A stretch of 37,303 bases of DNA from assembly GCF_900078395.1 (NCBI RefSeq), contig NZ_FKLA01000009.1:1-37303 (forward strand). The letters are read 5' to 3'. How positions within the stretch are numbered: position 1 is the first letter of the stretch; each line of letters opens with the position of its first letter. Below are positions 22,159 to 30,905 of the stretch, in pieces. The notes under the pieces are model-generated. The model was given only the letters and a program-made list of their open reading frames with translations, ran no database searches and had not been told where the DNA came from. A program made the translations under genes and the position numbers. This DNA is from Anaerotruncus rubiinfantis. GTDB taxonomy: Bacteria; Bacillota; Clostridia; Oscillospirales; Ruminococcaceae.

Positions 22159-23041
22159 TCAGGTGGTTCCGGTCCATACAACAGTCGCGTTGGAGGCGCC
22201 CCAAGGCGCGTTCGCAACTGCGTTTGGCGCGCGGTTGACCGTGATCCGTGTGATATTTGTGCATTCGGCAAAGCTTGTGGTGCGCATGGTTTGGATATTG
22301 GCGCCAATCGACATGGTTTTCAGCCCCAGGCACTTCCGGAACGAGCCGATTCCCACCGCGGTAACACTTTCCGGCAGCGCGCTCAAGGTGATGTTCGAAC
22401 AGTGCCAGAAGCTGTTGTCCTGAATCTCAACCACGCTGTCCGGCAGGCTGCTGATAGCAAGATTCCCACAATCATAAAAAGCGCTGTAAGAGATCTTAGT
22501 GATACCCGGGGGCAGTTCGGTCATGGCAGTTGTATGTTCGATCAGCTTGCGCATCTCTTCCCCGTCCCACGGGATGTTTGCGACGCCCTGCTGAAGCTGT
22601 GCAAAAGTCGCCGTCTCTCCCGTTTTGGAAACCGTACCGCCTTTGCCGGTGATGGCGGTTTCCACAAGCGCTTTCCCATCAACGACAGACCGAAAATTTT
22701 CTTCAATCGCCTGCTGCACATTCGCGGCGGCCATCCCCGCCACCGCCGCAATCGGGATTTCGCCCGCCGCGGGGGTCCAGTCAGATGGGCGCGCGCCCAC
22801 CTCCTGCGCAGTCGGGGTCCAGCTTGCCGGACTCCTGCGCAGTCGGGGTCCAGCTTGCCGGACGCGCGCCGGCCTGCGCGGCGGTCACCCGGTGCGGATT
22901 TTCAAAGTCTCCCCCGTGCGCGTCAAGCGCGCCCTGTACCTGCGCGGCGGCATCCGAGGCCGCATTCGTCCCGCCAACCGTTTCGTTCAGCTTTCCGGCC
23001 AGCTCGAGCGGAGACGGCGTGCGTGTTATCCGATTGATCAT
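22159..23041 (-). pseudogene. Phage tail-fibre-like protein with LRR-like end, out of frame
   Basis: Start ATG 23041 follows AAAGGAGG by six bases. The N-terminal part has the tail-fibre style H-R-V-T-A-A-Q-A-G-A-R-P-A-S-W-T-P. The C-terminal part has BspA-like leucine-rich repeats (I-S-Y-S-A-F-Y-D-C-G-N-L, L-P-D-S-V-V-E-I, A-L-P-E-S-V-T-A-V). The two are in different frames because 31 bases are duplicated at 22801-22862, so the first frame stops at 22781. Removing one copy gives an uninterrupted 283-aa protein. It stands outside any prophage structural cluster. Role inferred: surface adhesin or domesticated tail fibre. Confidence 0.75.
22801..22862. repeat. Perfect 31-bp tandem duplication
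   Basis: 22801-22831 and 22832-22862 are identical (begin CTCCTGCGCAGTCGGGGTCC). 31 is not a multiple of three, so the duplication shifts the frame of the tail-fibre-like gene. Slippage or recombination between the copies would restore it. Confidence 0.95.
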
Positions 23042-23087
23042 CGAATTCCTCCTTTTCATGGATTTTCTTCATCCATACCGCTCAAAA

Positions 23088-23121
23088 CAGAAAAAGTTCC
23101 GCTCTAGCGGAACTTTTTCTG
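23088..23121. terminator. Bidirectional terminator after the MerR gene
   Basis: A perfect 15-bp stem (AAAAAGTTCCGC core) closed by TCTA, with A and T runs on both sides. It lies ten bases past the MerR stop and isolates the tail-fibre-like gene. Confidence 0.9.
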
Positions 23122-23130
23122 TTCTCTCAT

Positions 23131-23955
23131 TCAATTTTCCACTGCAATTGACAGCCGGAGTACATACTTGTCATAACCACGCACCGAAAGCTCGTCGAGC
23201 AGCGTGTCCTCATAGAAAAAGCCGCCTAACAAAAGCCCCTGCATATCCCCGTACTTGAGCATCCGCCGGTAGGTGTCAAAGACGTTGTCGTATCCGCTTG
23301 TATGATACGCAACCAGATATTTCCCCGGCGGACGGACATCATACGAAAGGCCGGACGGGCGTTCGTCCACCTGGGTGTAAAAATGGCTGTAACCCGCGCT
23401 GTCTCCCCGCCCGGCCGCTTCCCGTTCGATCAGGGACCCCATCGAATGCGCGCTGTAGATCCCATGTGACTCATAGTAACGGACATGCTCCGCCACCGAA
23501 TATGCGATATCCCGCTCATCCATGAGCGGGCGCACCGGCGTCAGCACCAGGTACTGCTCCTCCTCCCAAGTTACGGCGATCGAAGAGAGATCCGCGCCGA
23601 GCACGCGCTCGGTGAGCGCGGCCTTCTGCCGGATCAGATTTTCGACGCGGGAAAGCGCGTCGATCTTCCCGCGCAGCTCCTGCGCCTTTTCGGTGAGCAG
23701 CGTCACGAGTTCCCGCGGGCTTCGGCGGTCGAGATAGGCTTTGATTTCAGAAAGCGGCATGTCCAGCTCCTTGAGTCCGGCGATCACCTGAAAAACTTCG
23801 AGCTGGGCCGGGGAATAATACCGGTATCCGTTTCCCCCGCGCACCGCCGGGCAAAAGATCCCCAGCGCATCGTAGTGAAACAGCGTGTGTTTGCTGACGC
23901 CGCAGAGATCGGCAAATTCCTGAGTTGTACAAAGAATTTGTAAATTTTCGTTCAT
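23131..23955 (-). CDS. MerR-family regulator with GyrI-like effector domain
   Basis: The 274-aa protein has an N-terminal MerR winged helix (about residues 8-75; F-A-D-L-C-G-V-S-K-H-T-L-F-H-Y-D-A-L-G-I, G-N-G-Y-R-Y-Y), a long dimerisation helix (to about 115) and a C-terminal GyrI/BmrR-like ligand domain (Y-L-V-L-T-P-V-R, P-G-K-Y-L-V-A-Y-H). This is the plan of BmrR-type multidrug sensors. It is divergent from a MATE pump whose promoter has the unusual 19-base spacer MerR proteins act on. It probably activates the pump when a lipophilic compound binds. No strong ribosome binding site is seen. Confidence 0.88.
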   Translation of the reverse strand: MNENLQILCTTQEFADLCGVSKHTLFHYDALGIFCPAVRGGNGYRYYSPAQLEVFQVIAGLKELDMPLSEIKAYLDRRSPRELVTLLTEKAQELRGKIDALSRVENLIRQKAALTERVLGADLSSIAVTWEEEQYLVLTPVRPLMDERDIAYSVAEHVRYYESHGIYSAHSMGSLIEREAAGRGDSAGYSHFYTQVDERPSGLSYDVRPPGKYLVAYHTSGYDNVFDTYRRMLKYGDMQGLLLGGFFYEDTLLDELSVRGYDKYVLRLSIAVEN

Positions 23956-23970
23956 AATTTACAATCCCCC

Positions 23971-24001
23971 TTGACTATCGGGTTACCCGATAGTTTATTA
24001 T
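23971..24001 (+). promoter_or_regulatory. MerR-type promoter and operator of the MATE gene
   Basis: TTGACT (23971-23976) and TATTAT (23996-24001) are 19 bases apart, two more than optimal. A perfect 21-base dyad (ACTATCGGGT, central T, mirrored arm; 23974-23994) fills the spacer. This is the standard MerR arrangement, in which the activator distorts the DNA to realign the two boxes. Confidence 0.9.
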
Positions 24002-24041
24002 AAACTTCGCCGTCAAAGATTACAATAGGAGGACTTTAAAA

Positions 24042-25370
24042 ATGAATCCCGCAATCGGCAGAGAATTCCACTTTGCCTCACTCCTGAAATTTGCATTCCC
24101 CAGCATCATCATGATGATCTTTATGTCGCTTTACACCATTGTGGACGGCATTTTCATCTCCCGCTTCGTGGGGACGGCCGCGCTGTCCGCCACCAACATC
24201 GTCTACCCGGTCATCAATGTGACCTATGCTTTTTCCATTATGCTTGCAACCGGGGGCAGCGCGATTGTCGCCCGCAAGCTCGGCGAGGGCAAGCCGGAAG
24301 AGGCCCGCCGGGACTTCTCTCTCATCACTCTGGCCACTGTGCTGATCGGCGTTTTGATCGCCCTGGCCGGCTGCCTTTTCATCGATCCGCTTTGCAGGAT
24401 GCTTGGCGCGGATCAGGCGCTCATTGGTTACTGCCGGGATTATCTGCGCATCCTGCTCCTGTTTGCGCCGGCCTCGATGCTCCAGCTTCTGTTCCAGATC
24501 TTCTTTGTCACTGCCGGACGGCCGGGTTTGGGGCTTGGACTGACCATCGCAGCCGGACTTTCGAACGCCATACTCGACTATGTGCTGATTGTTCCGTGCG
24601 GCTTCGGAATCGCCGGCGCAGCGCTTGCCACAGCCGCCGGCTACCTCATTCCCGCCATCATTGGGCTTTTCTTCTTCTGCCGGCCAAGTCAGACGCTGCA
24701 TTTCGGCCGTCCAAAGTTCAGCTGGGCCGTGCTTGCGGAAAGCTGTTTCAACGGCTCGTCTGAAATGGTCACCAACCTTTCAAACGCGATTATTACCTTC
24801 CTGTTCAACATCCTGATGCTCCATTACATTGGCGAGGACGGCGTAGCCGCAGTCACCATTGTGCTCTACGCCCAATTTCTGCTCACTGCACTCTATCTCG
24901 GTTTCTCGCTCGGGGTCGCGCCGGTCATCAGCTTCAACCACGGCAGTGAAAACAGCACGCAGCTCAAACGGCTCTACCGCATCTGCATCTCTTTCATCGC
25001 CGGCTCTTCGCTCGTTATTTTCCTGCTCTCACTCCTGCTCTCCAGAGGAATCGTCAGGATTTTTACCCCGGACGGGTCCCCGGTCTTCCCGATTGCGCTC
25101 GAGGGCTTCTGGCTCTTTTCCCTAAGCTTTCTCTTTTCGGGAATCAACATCTTTGCATCCGGCATGTTCACCGCGCTTTCCAACGGCCGGATCTCCGCCG
25201 TCATATCCTTCCTGCGCACCTTCGGGTTTATCCTGCTCGGCCTGTTATTCCTGCCCAAAATGCTCGCGGTCACCGGGATCTGGCTGGCCGTTCCGTTCGC
25301 GGAGCTTGCAACCCTGCTTTTTTCCGTAATTTTTATGTGGAAGATGCGTTCCAACTATCACTATGCCTGA
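24042..25370 (+). CDS. MATE-family efflux transporter
   Basis: The 442-aa protein starts after AGGAGG. About 12 membrane helices in two similar halves are evident, with MATE signatures F-A-F-P-S-I-I-M-M-I-F-M-S-L-Y-T-I-V-D-G-I-F-I and A-L-S-A-T-N-I-V-Y-P. MATE proteins export cationic drugs and metabolites using Na+ or H+ gradients. Divergent from a BmrR-like MerR gene and transcribed from the 19-base-spacer promoter, so drug-inducible expression is likely. Length is typical. Confidence 0.93.
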   Translation: MNPAIGREFHFASLLKFAFPSIIMMIFMSLYTIVDGIFISRFVGTAALSATNIVYPVINVTYAFSIMLATGGSAIVARKLGEGKPEEARRDFSLITLATVLIGVLIALAGCLFIDPLCRMLGADQALIGYCRDYLRILLLFAPASMLQLLFQIFFVTAGRPGLGLGLTIAAGLSNAILDYVLIVPCGFGIAGAALATAAGYLIPAIIGLFFFCRPSQTLHFGRPKFSWAVLAESCFNGSSEMVTNLSNAIITFLFNILMLHYIGEDGVAAVTIVLYAQFLLTALYLGFSLGVAPVISFNHGSENSTQLKRLYRICISFIAGSSLVIFLLSLLLSRGIVRIFTPDGSPVFPIALEGFWLFSLSFLFSGINIFASGMFTALSNGRISAVISFLRTFGFILLGLLFLPKMLAVTGIWLAVPFAELATLLFSVIFMWKMRSNYHYA

Positions 25371-25377
25371 AAAAACG

Positions 25378-25413
25378 AAGAACGGCCCGCGCCACGCGGG
25401 CCGTTCTTTTTTC
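25378..25413. terminator. Bidirectional terminator between convergent genes
   Basis: GAACGGCCCGC (25380-25390), loop GCCAC, GCGGGCCGTTC (25396-25406), with A and T runs on either side. It serves the MATE gene and the class V aminotransferase gene. Confidence 0.9.
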
Positions 25414-26596
25414 ATTTCGCAAGCTTTCGCAGCAGGTCCACAGCCGCTCCAATCTCCTCCTCGGTGTTCCAGCAGTGTACGCAAAGCCGCGCAACCCCTT
25501 CGATCCCATAAAGTTTCAGCACCCCTGGGCAGTGGAATCCGTGTCCCATCATTCCGACATTATGCCCGTTCAGATATTTTGCAATCTCTGAAAAATGGAA
25601 CCCCTCCACATTAAACCCGGCCATTCCGGCGCGCAGGCTGGCGTCCTGGGGCCCGTAGACGGTAATCCCCGGGACTTCCAGCAGCTTTTGTACCAGGAAT
25701 CCGGTAAGTGCGCGAATCCGTTCGGCCACGGCTCCAATCCCGCCGATCTCCCCAATATATTCCACCGCGCGGGAAAGCCCGAAGATCGCCGGGAAGTTTG
25801 GCTCCCCGCAGAAAAGCCGCTTAATGCCCGGTACCGAAGTGAAAGTACCAGCCTCGTAGTCCCAGGTGCCGTTGTTCCAGGCGGCAAATTCCGGCTCGAG
25901 CGTTTCGAGCATAGTCTCCCGCACATAGAGGAACCCCGACCCGGCCGGGCCGCGCAGGTATTTGCGGCCGCTCGCCGTGAGAAAGTCGCATCCAATCTCA
26001 GTTACGTCTACTGGAAGCGCGCCCACTGTGTTCGCCGCGTCGAGCAGATACGGGACCCCGCGCGACCGGGCGATCCGGCCGACTTCTACGGCGGGTTGCA
26101 GGATGCCGATGTTGTTCGCCATATGGGTCAGGCAGATGAGCTTCGTATTCCGGTTGACCAGCGCGTCGAGCTTCTCAAGGTTGATCACGCCTGGCTTTTC
26201 GGCAGGCGCGAAGCGTACTTCGGCGCCGCGGCGCTCGGCCAGCCGCAGCCAGGGTGCCACGTTGCTGACAAAGCTCATTTCATCCACGACGATGTTGTCA
26301 CCCCGCCCGGCAGGCAGGCTCGCCGCAACCAACGCAATCGCCTGCGACCCATTCGCGGTGAACGCGATCTCCTGCGGATGCGCGCCGATGAGTGCCGCCA
26401 CATTTTCATTCGCGCGGGCTACCCGTTTGCGGCAGAAGTCCTGCGCCGGGGCGCTGGTCGCGCCGCAGCGCATCACCATGTCAAAATAATCCATCACCGC
26501 CTCCACCACCTGCCTGGGCGGTACCGAAGTGGAAACATGGTTCAGATAGATGTTATCGCAGGGCGTATCCGCCCGCAGTTTTGCAAGGTCAAGCAT
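25412..26596 (-). CDS. Class V PLP-dependent enzyme (NifS/epimerase-like)
   Basis: The 394-aa protein starts eight bases after AGGGGG. The class V fold is clear: T-A-N-G-S-Q-A-I-A-L-V (80-90), D186 binding the pyridine nitrogen (Y-L-L-D-A-A-N-T-V-G), and Schiff-base K212 (T-A-S-G-R-K-Y-L-R-G-P-A-G-S-G-F). Such proteins include cysteine desulfurases, selenocysteine lyases and isopenicillin N epimerase-like enzymes. It follows the GntR gene by 19 bases on the same strand and is divergent from a cysteine desulfidase operon, so a cysteine-related substrate is plausible but unproven. Confidence 0.88.
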   Translation of the reverse strand: MLDLAKLRADTPCDNIYLNHVSTSVPPRQVVEAVMDYFDMVMRCGATSAPAQDFCRKRVARANENVAALIGAHPQEIAFTANGSQAIALVAASLPAGRGDNIVVDEMSFVSNVAPWLRLAERRGAEVRFAPAEKPGVINLEKLDALVNRNTKLICLTHMANNIGILQPAVEVGRIARSRGVPYLLDAANTVGALPVDVTEIGCDFLTASGRKYLRGPAGSGFLYVRETMLETLEPEFAAWNNGTWDYEAGTFTSVPGIKRLFCGEPNFPAIFGLSRAVEYIGEIGGIGAVAERIRALTGFLVQKLLEVPGITVYGPQDASLRAGMAGFNVEGFHFSEIAKYLNGHNVGMMGHGFHCPGVLKLYGIEGVARLCVHCWNTEEEIGAAVDLLRKLAK

Positions 26597-26615
26597 CGTG
26601 ATTTCCCCCTTCGCT

Positions 26616-27317
26616 TCAGCGGGCAATCCGCGTGATCAGGAGCTGTTCCTCCATGAAGAGGATATCTTTCTTGAGTTGTTCGTGCGCGGTATACAGCTCG
26701 TGCCGCTCGAGCGCCTTGACAATAAGATCGTGCCCTGTCTCACGCGCCTCCCGACCCGGCGCGATGACGGCTTTCTGCACCGTATAAAGCTGCGCATAGG
26801 CCCGCGCGCAGGTCGCGTATGCCTGCTCGAGCACCTTATAAATCTGCACGTTTCCCGAATAGCGGTTGAGGGTCAGATGAAACCGGATGTTGTTGTCCCA
26901 TGCGCGCCAGACGTCCTTATCAGGGGCATAGCGTTTTTCGCTGACCAGCCGCAGCTCCCGGATTTTCTCTTCATCGAGGTTTTTGAGCACATTCGGCAGG
27001 CTGTCCAGCTCCAGAAAGAGACGCATTTCGGTAAGGTCACGGATATTTTTGGCGCTGATCTGCACCACCTGGTAACCGCAGCGCGGGATGCTGCGCAGCG
27101 CCCCCTCCGCACAAAGCTGCACGAGCGATTCACGTACGGGCGATTTGCTCACCCCACACCATTCGATCACCTGCCGCTCAGTGAAAAGCGTGTCAGGAGT
27201 AAGCTGTCCGGAGCAAATCATTTCGACAATCTGATGATAGACCTGGTCTTTGAGGGAGACGTTCTGTTTTTCTATTTCCAACTGGTGGCAACCCCTTTCC
27301 GGATGTTCTGCTTTCAT
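26616..27317 (-). CDS. GntR/FCD regulator of the cysteine/oxoprolinase locus
   Basis: The 233-aa form starts at ATG 27317 with a weak AGAAGA site; a TTG at 27281 after AAAGGGG is an alternative. The winged helix (R-Q-V-I-E-W-C-G-V-S-K-S-P-V-R-E-S-L-V-Q-L) is followed by an FCD domain with likely metal or acid ligands (D-N-N-I-R-F-H, later His). It is divergent from the operon at 27509; TGATATTATCA boxes near both starts are probable operators. It should sense the transported substrate or a product. Confidence 0.88.
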   Translation of the reverse strand: MKAEHPERGCHQLEIEKQNVSLKDQVYHQIVEMICSGQLTPDTLFTERQVIEWCGVSKSPVRESLVQLCAEGALRSIPRCGYQVVQISAKNIRDLTEMRLFLELDSLPNVLKNLDEEKIRELRLVSEKRYAPDKDVWRAWDNNIRFHLTLNRYSGNVQIYKVLEQAYATCARAYAQLYTVQKAVIAPGREARETGHDLIVKALERHELYTAHEQLKKDILFMEEQLLITRIAR

Positions 27318-27332
27318 CATATAAAATTCTTC

Positions 27333-27474
27333 TGATATTATCAATAGGCAACGAAACATTTCTATAAATAGATCATATTGCACATATTTTATTCGTATAA
27401 TTTCACATATCTTATCATTTACAATAAAATCTATTGACACTTTTGCTTGTTGAATATTATCATTGATATTATCA
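27333..27474. promoter_or_regulatory. Repeated TGATATTATCA operator boxes and operon promoter
   Basis: The palindrome TGATA-T-TATCA occurs exactly at 27333-27343 (GntR leader) and 27464-27474; a variant, TGAATATTATCA, lies at 27451-27462, next to the latter. TTGACA (27434-27439) with an 18-base spacer to TATCAT (27458-27463) is the best plus-strand promoter; the variant box covers its -10. This arrangement fits repression of both directions by the GntR protein. Confidence 0.75.
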
Positions 27475-27508
27475 GTAGAGGTTGGATTTTACATAGGAGG
27501 TTGCATCC

Positions 27509-28828
27509 ATGCGTACGACGGCGAATTGGGAACCCTATGTGTCAATCATGCAAAAAAAGATGGTCTCTGCGCTCGGCTGCACCGAACCGGTTGCCGTTGC
27601 GCTCTGCACAGCGCGCGCACGCGCGCTGCTCGGCGAAGCGGTCCCTCTCGAACGGATCGAGATTTCGGTCAGCAAGAGCATCCTCAAAAACGCGATGGGC
27701 GTCACCATCCCGGGCACCAACCTGTGCGGCGTCAATTACGCCGCTGCGCTCGGAGCCACCGGCGGAAACTACAAAAGAAACCTCCAGGTGCTCGAAAGCT
27801 GCACCCCGCAGGACCTTGAAGACACGCTTACCCTTGTAAAAGCGGGCCAGGTTTCTGTGAGCCTCGACCGGGATGCGCCGCCCGTCTACGTGAAGGCCGC
27901 CGCGTACGGCGGAGGACACTGCGGGACTGCCGTCATTGCGGGCGAGCATGACCGGTTTGTTCAGCTCATCCGGGACGGCGAAGTCTTCCTGAATCTTCCG
28001 GTCGAACACGGCGCGGACGAAGAAAAGGAGCGCGAAGCGGTTCTCCGGGATCTGAGCTTCCGGGGCGTCTACAGTTTTGCAACCACCGCGCCGCTCTCCT
28101 GCTTCGATCTGGTCGTCCGTTCAATCCTCCTGAACCGCAGGATTTCGGACGACGGACTCGTCCATGACTACGGGCTGCATCTCGGCAAGCTTCTGAAAGA
28201 GCAGCTTGCCGATGGCACGCCTGCACAAAATCTTGAGGAACGCGCACTGATGCGCACCTCAGCCGCGATCGACGCGCGCATGTCCGGCTCTCCACTGGCC
28301 GTCATGGCCAATTCCGGCAGCGGCAACCAGGGCATCACCGCCACCATCCCGGTCTACTCGGTCGCCTGTGACATTGGCGCGGACGACGAAAAGACCATCC
28401 GTGCGGTCACTCTTTCGCACATGACCGCCATCTACATTAAACAGCACCTGAGCAGTCTTTCCTCCCTGTGCGGCGCAATTGTCGCCGCGATCGGCGCGGG
28501 CTGCGGGATCGTCTATCTGCTCGGGGGGGATTTTGACGCGATTGAACGCACCGTTGTCAACATGATCGCCGCCATCACCGGCATGATCTGCGACGGCGCG
28601 AAGGCAAGCTGCTCCTTAAAGGTCGCCGCCGCCCTGCAATGCTGTTTCAATGCGGTGAATCTCGCGATGAGCGGCATCCGCGTGACCAGCATCCAGGGCA
28701 TCACCGGCGAAACTGCCGAGGAGACGATCGATAATCTCGGCCGGCTTAACCTCTATGGGATGGAGCAGACCGACGATGTGATCCTGGACATCATGCTCGA
28801 AAAACAGCTGGAACAGACTTCCAAATGA
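27509..28828 (+). CDS. L-cysteine desulfidase / UPF0597 family protein
   Basis: The 439-aa protein starts after AGGAGG. It matches the CyuA/YhaM type: A-L-G-C-T-E-P-V-A-V-A-L near the start, M-A-N-S-G-S-G-N-Q-G in the middle, and C-terminal Cys residues (S-L-C-G-A, A-G-C-G-I-V-Y, M-I-C-D-G-A-K-A-S-C) that would hold the Fe-S cluster. The family converts L-cysteine to pyruvate, ammonia and sulfide without PLP; some members act on serine. First gene of the operon, 20 bases before hyuA. Confidence 0.88.
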   Translation: MRTTANWEPYVSIMQKKMVSALGCTEPVAVALCTARARALLGEAVPLERIEISVSKSILKNAMGVTIPGTNLCGVNYAAALGATGGNYKRNLQVLESCTPQDLEDTLTLVKAGQVSVSLDRDAPPVYVKAAAYGGGHCGTAVIAGEHDRFVQLIRDGEVFLNLPVEHGADEEKEREAVLRDLSFRGVYSFATTAPLSCFDLVVRSILLNRRISDDGLVHDYGLHLGKLLKEQLADGTPAQNLEERALMRTSAAIDARMSGSPLAVMANSGSGNQGITATIPVYSVACDIGADDEKTIRAVTLSHMTAIYIKQHLSSLSSLCGAIVAAIGAGCGIVYLLGGDFDAIERTVVNMIAAITGMICDGAKASCSLKVAAALQCCFNAVNLAMSGIRVTSIQGITGETAEETIDNLGRLNLYGMEQTDDVILDIMLEKQLEQTSK

Positions 28829-28848
28829 GATAAAGGAGGATATCTACT

Positions 28849-30886
28849 ATGCAGAAGCGCCCGAACCACACGCCGAGCTACCGTCTGGCGGCCGACATCG
28901 GCGGCACTTTTACCGACATCGTGCTGGTTGACGACACAACCGGCGAATTCCGTTCCACCAAAGTCCTCACCACCCCGCATCTGCTGACCGAAGGTATTAT
29001 GCGTGGTTTCGACAGCATTCTGGACGGCGATTACAGCCATGTCACCAATATCGTCCACGGCACCACCGCCGGTCTCAACGCCGTCATCGAAAAGACCGGC
29101 GCCCGCTGCGCGCTCGTCACCACCAAAGGCTTTCGGGATGTCTACGAAATCGGCCGCGGCAACCGTCCCGAGATGTATAATTGCCGTTATAAAAAACCCA
29201 AGCCGCTTGTCCCGCGCAAGGACATCTTCGAAATCGGTGAGCGGATCAAGGCGGACGGCACCGTCCTCTCCCCAGCTTCAGAACCTGAACTCGCGCAGCT
29301 TGCGCAGAAAATCCGGGCGGGCGGCTACGAATCGGTGGCCATCTGCCTGCTCAACAGCTACGTGAACCCGGAAAACGAACGGATCACCGCGGATTATCTC
29401 AAGGCGCAGCTCGACCCGGAGGTGGTCGTGATCACCTCTTACGAGACAGCCCCCGAGTGCCGTGAATACGAGCGCACCAGCACCACCGTGCTGAACGCCT
29501 ATATCGCGCCCAAGACCCGCAACCATCTGCTCGCCCTTTCGGCCGAGCTTCATAAGCGCAACTTTACCGGACACTTACATATCATGCAGTCGTCCGGCGG
29601 TATCATGAAGGCCGAGGTCGCAACCACCCGCGCCATCCAGACGCTCATGTCCGGGCCGGTCGGCGGAGCGATCGGTGCGTCGGCCTACAACCGCAAAAAT
29701 TTTATCGGCATTGACATGGGCGGCACCAGCTTTGATGTAAGTATGGTGGTGGACGGCAAGATCGAAACCACCGTCGAATCCACCGTCGAGGGTTTTCCGC
29801 TCCTCACCCCGACCGTCAATATCTCCTCGATCGGCGCGGGTGGCGGCAGCATCGCCTGGAATGAGGCGGGCGGCATGCGCATCGGCCCGCGCAGCGCGGC
29901 GGCCCGGCCCGGCCTGCTACGGCCAGGGCGGCACCGAACCCACCATCACCGACGCAAACCTCGCGCTCGGCAGGATGGACCCCGAAAACTTTCTGAGCGG
30001 TCGCATGACGCTCGACATCGCGGCGGCCGAAAAGGCGCTCTCCGATTACGGAGCGCAATACGGGCTCGACCAGTACACCGCCGCCGAAGGCATCTGCACC
30101 ATCGCCAACCACATGATGGCCGACGCCATCCGAGAAATCACCGTCCGCCGCGGCATCGACCCGCGCGACTTCACCCTCCTTTCGTTCGGCGGCGCGGGTC
30201 CGATGCACGCCTGCCTCATCGCGGAAGAGCTCGACATCGGCGAAGTGATCGTCCCGCTCGTGCCGGGCGCGTTCTCCGCGTGGGGGATGCTGCAGGCCGA
30301 TGTGCGGCACGATTCGGTGCGCACCCTGATGCGCGACACCCGCAAGCTCACGCAGGTGCAGCTGGAGGGCTTTTTCGTGGACCTGCGCGGGGAACTCGGC
30401 GACCTGCTCAGGATGGAGGGCATCGCCTCCGGCGCGGCCCGGTTCGAGCGCTCGTTTGACATGCGCTACCTGGGCCAGGAATATACCATCACCGTCCCGG
30501 TGCCGGATGACGGTGAGTTTTTAAGCGAAGCGGTCGAAGCGTTCCACGCGGCGCACATGCGCCTTTATGGCCACGCCAGCGTGAACGAGGGCGTAGAGCT
30601 GGTAAACGTCCGCCTGACGGCGGTGGTCGCGGCTAAGAAAACCCCGCTGCCTTCCCTCCCCTGCGACGCAGACGGAACGCCGCCCGTCCTCAAGACCGCG
30701 AAAGGCGTGTTCGGCGGCAGGGAGTGGAACCTTGACATCTACCACCGCGATGAGATGCGTCCCGGTCACCGGCTTTGCGGCCCGGCGGTCGTGGTAGAGC
30801 TCACCTCCACCACTGTGGTCCCGCCCGACTGGACCTGTGAAATCGACGAAAACCAGAGCCTTGTGCTGAAAAAAGCCCAGGCGTGA
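28849..30886 (+). pseudogene. hyuA: Hydantoinase/oxoprolinase subunit A, frameshifted in a CGGCC tract
   Basis: Start ATG follows AAAGGAGG. The N-terminal ATP-binding block (A-A-D-I-G-G-T-F-T-D-I-V), I-V-H-G-T-T, S-G-P-V-G-G-A-I-G-A and I-G-I-D-M-G-G-T-S-F-D are present in the first frame. Near 29900-29914 the frame is lost and the rest (P-G-P-A-C-Y-G-Q-G-G onward) continues in another frame to 30886. The break lies in (CGGCC)3; a fourth unit gives S-A-A-A-R-P-G-P-A-C-Y-G-Q-G-G and an intact 680-aa protein. Subunit A binds ATP and, with subunit B, opens 5-oxoproline or hydantoin rings. Confidence 0.88.
29900..29914 (+). repeat. (CGGCC)3 tract inside hyuA
   Basis: Three exact CGGCC units. Each unit gained or lost shifts the reading frame; four units would restore hyuA. 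Confidence 0.9.
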
Positions 30887-30905
30887 AGAAAGGGAGGGAA
30901 CGCAT

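Noticed and set aside
28849..30459. 536-codon plus-strand ORF taken as a complete protein
   Set aside because: After about residue 350 it is out-of-frame Arg/His/Pro-rich translation; the true continuation is in the frame ending at 30886.
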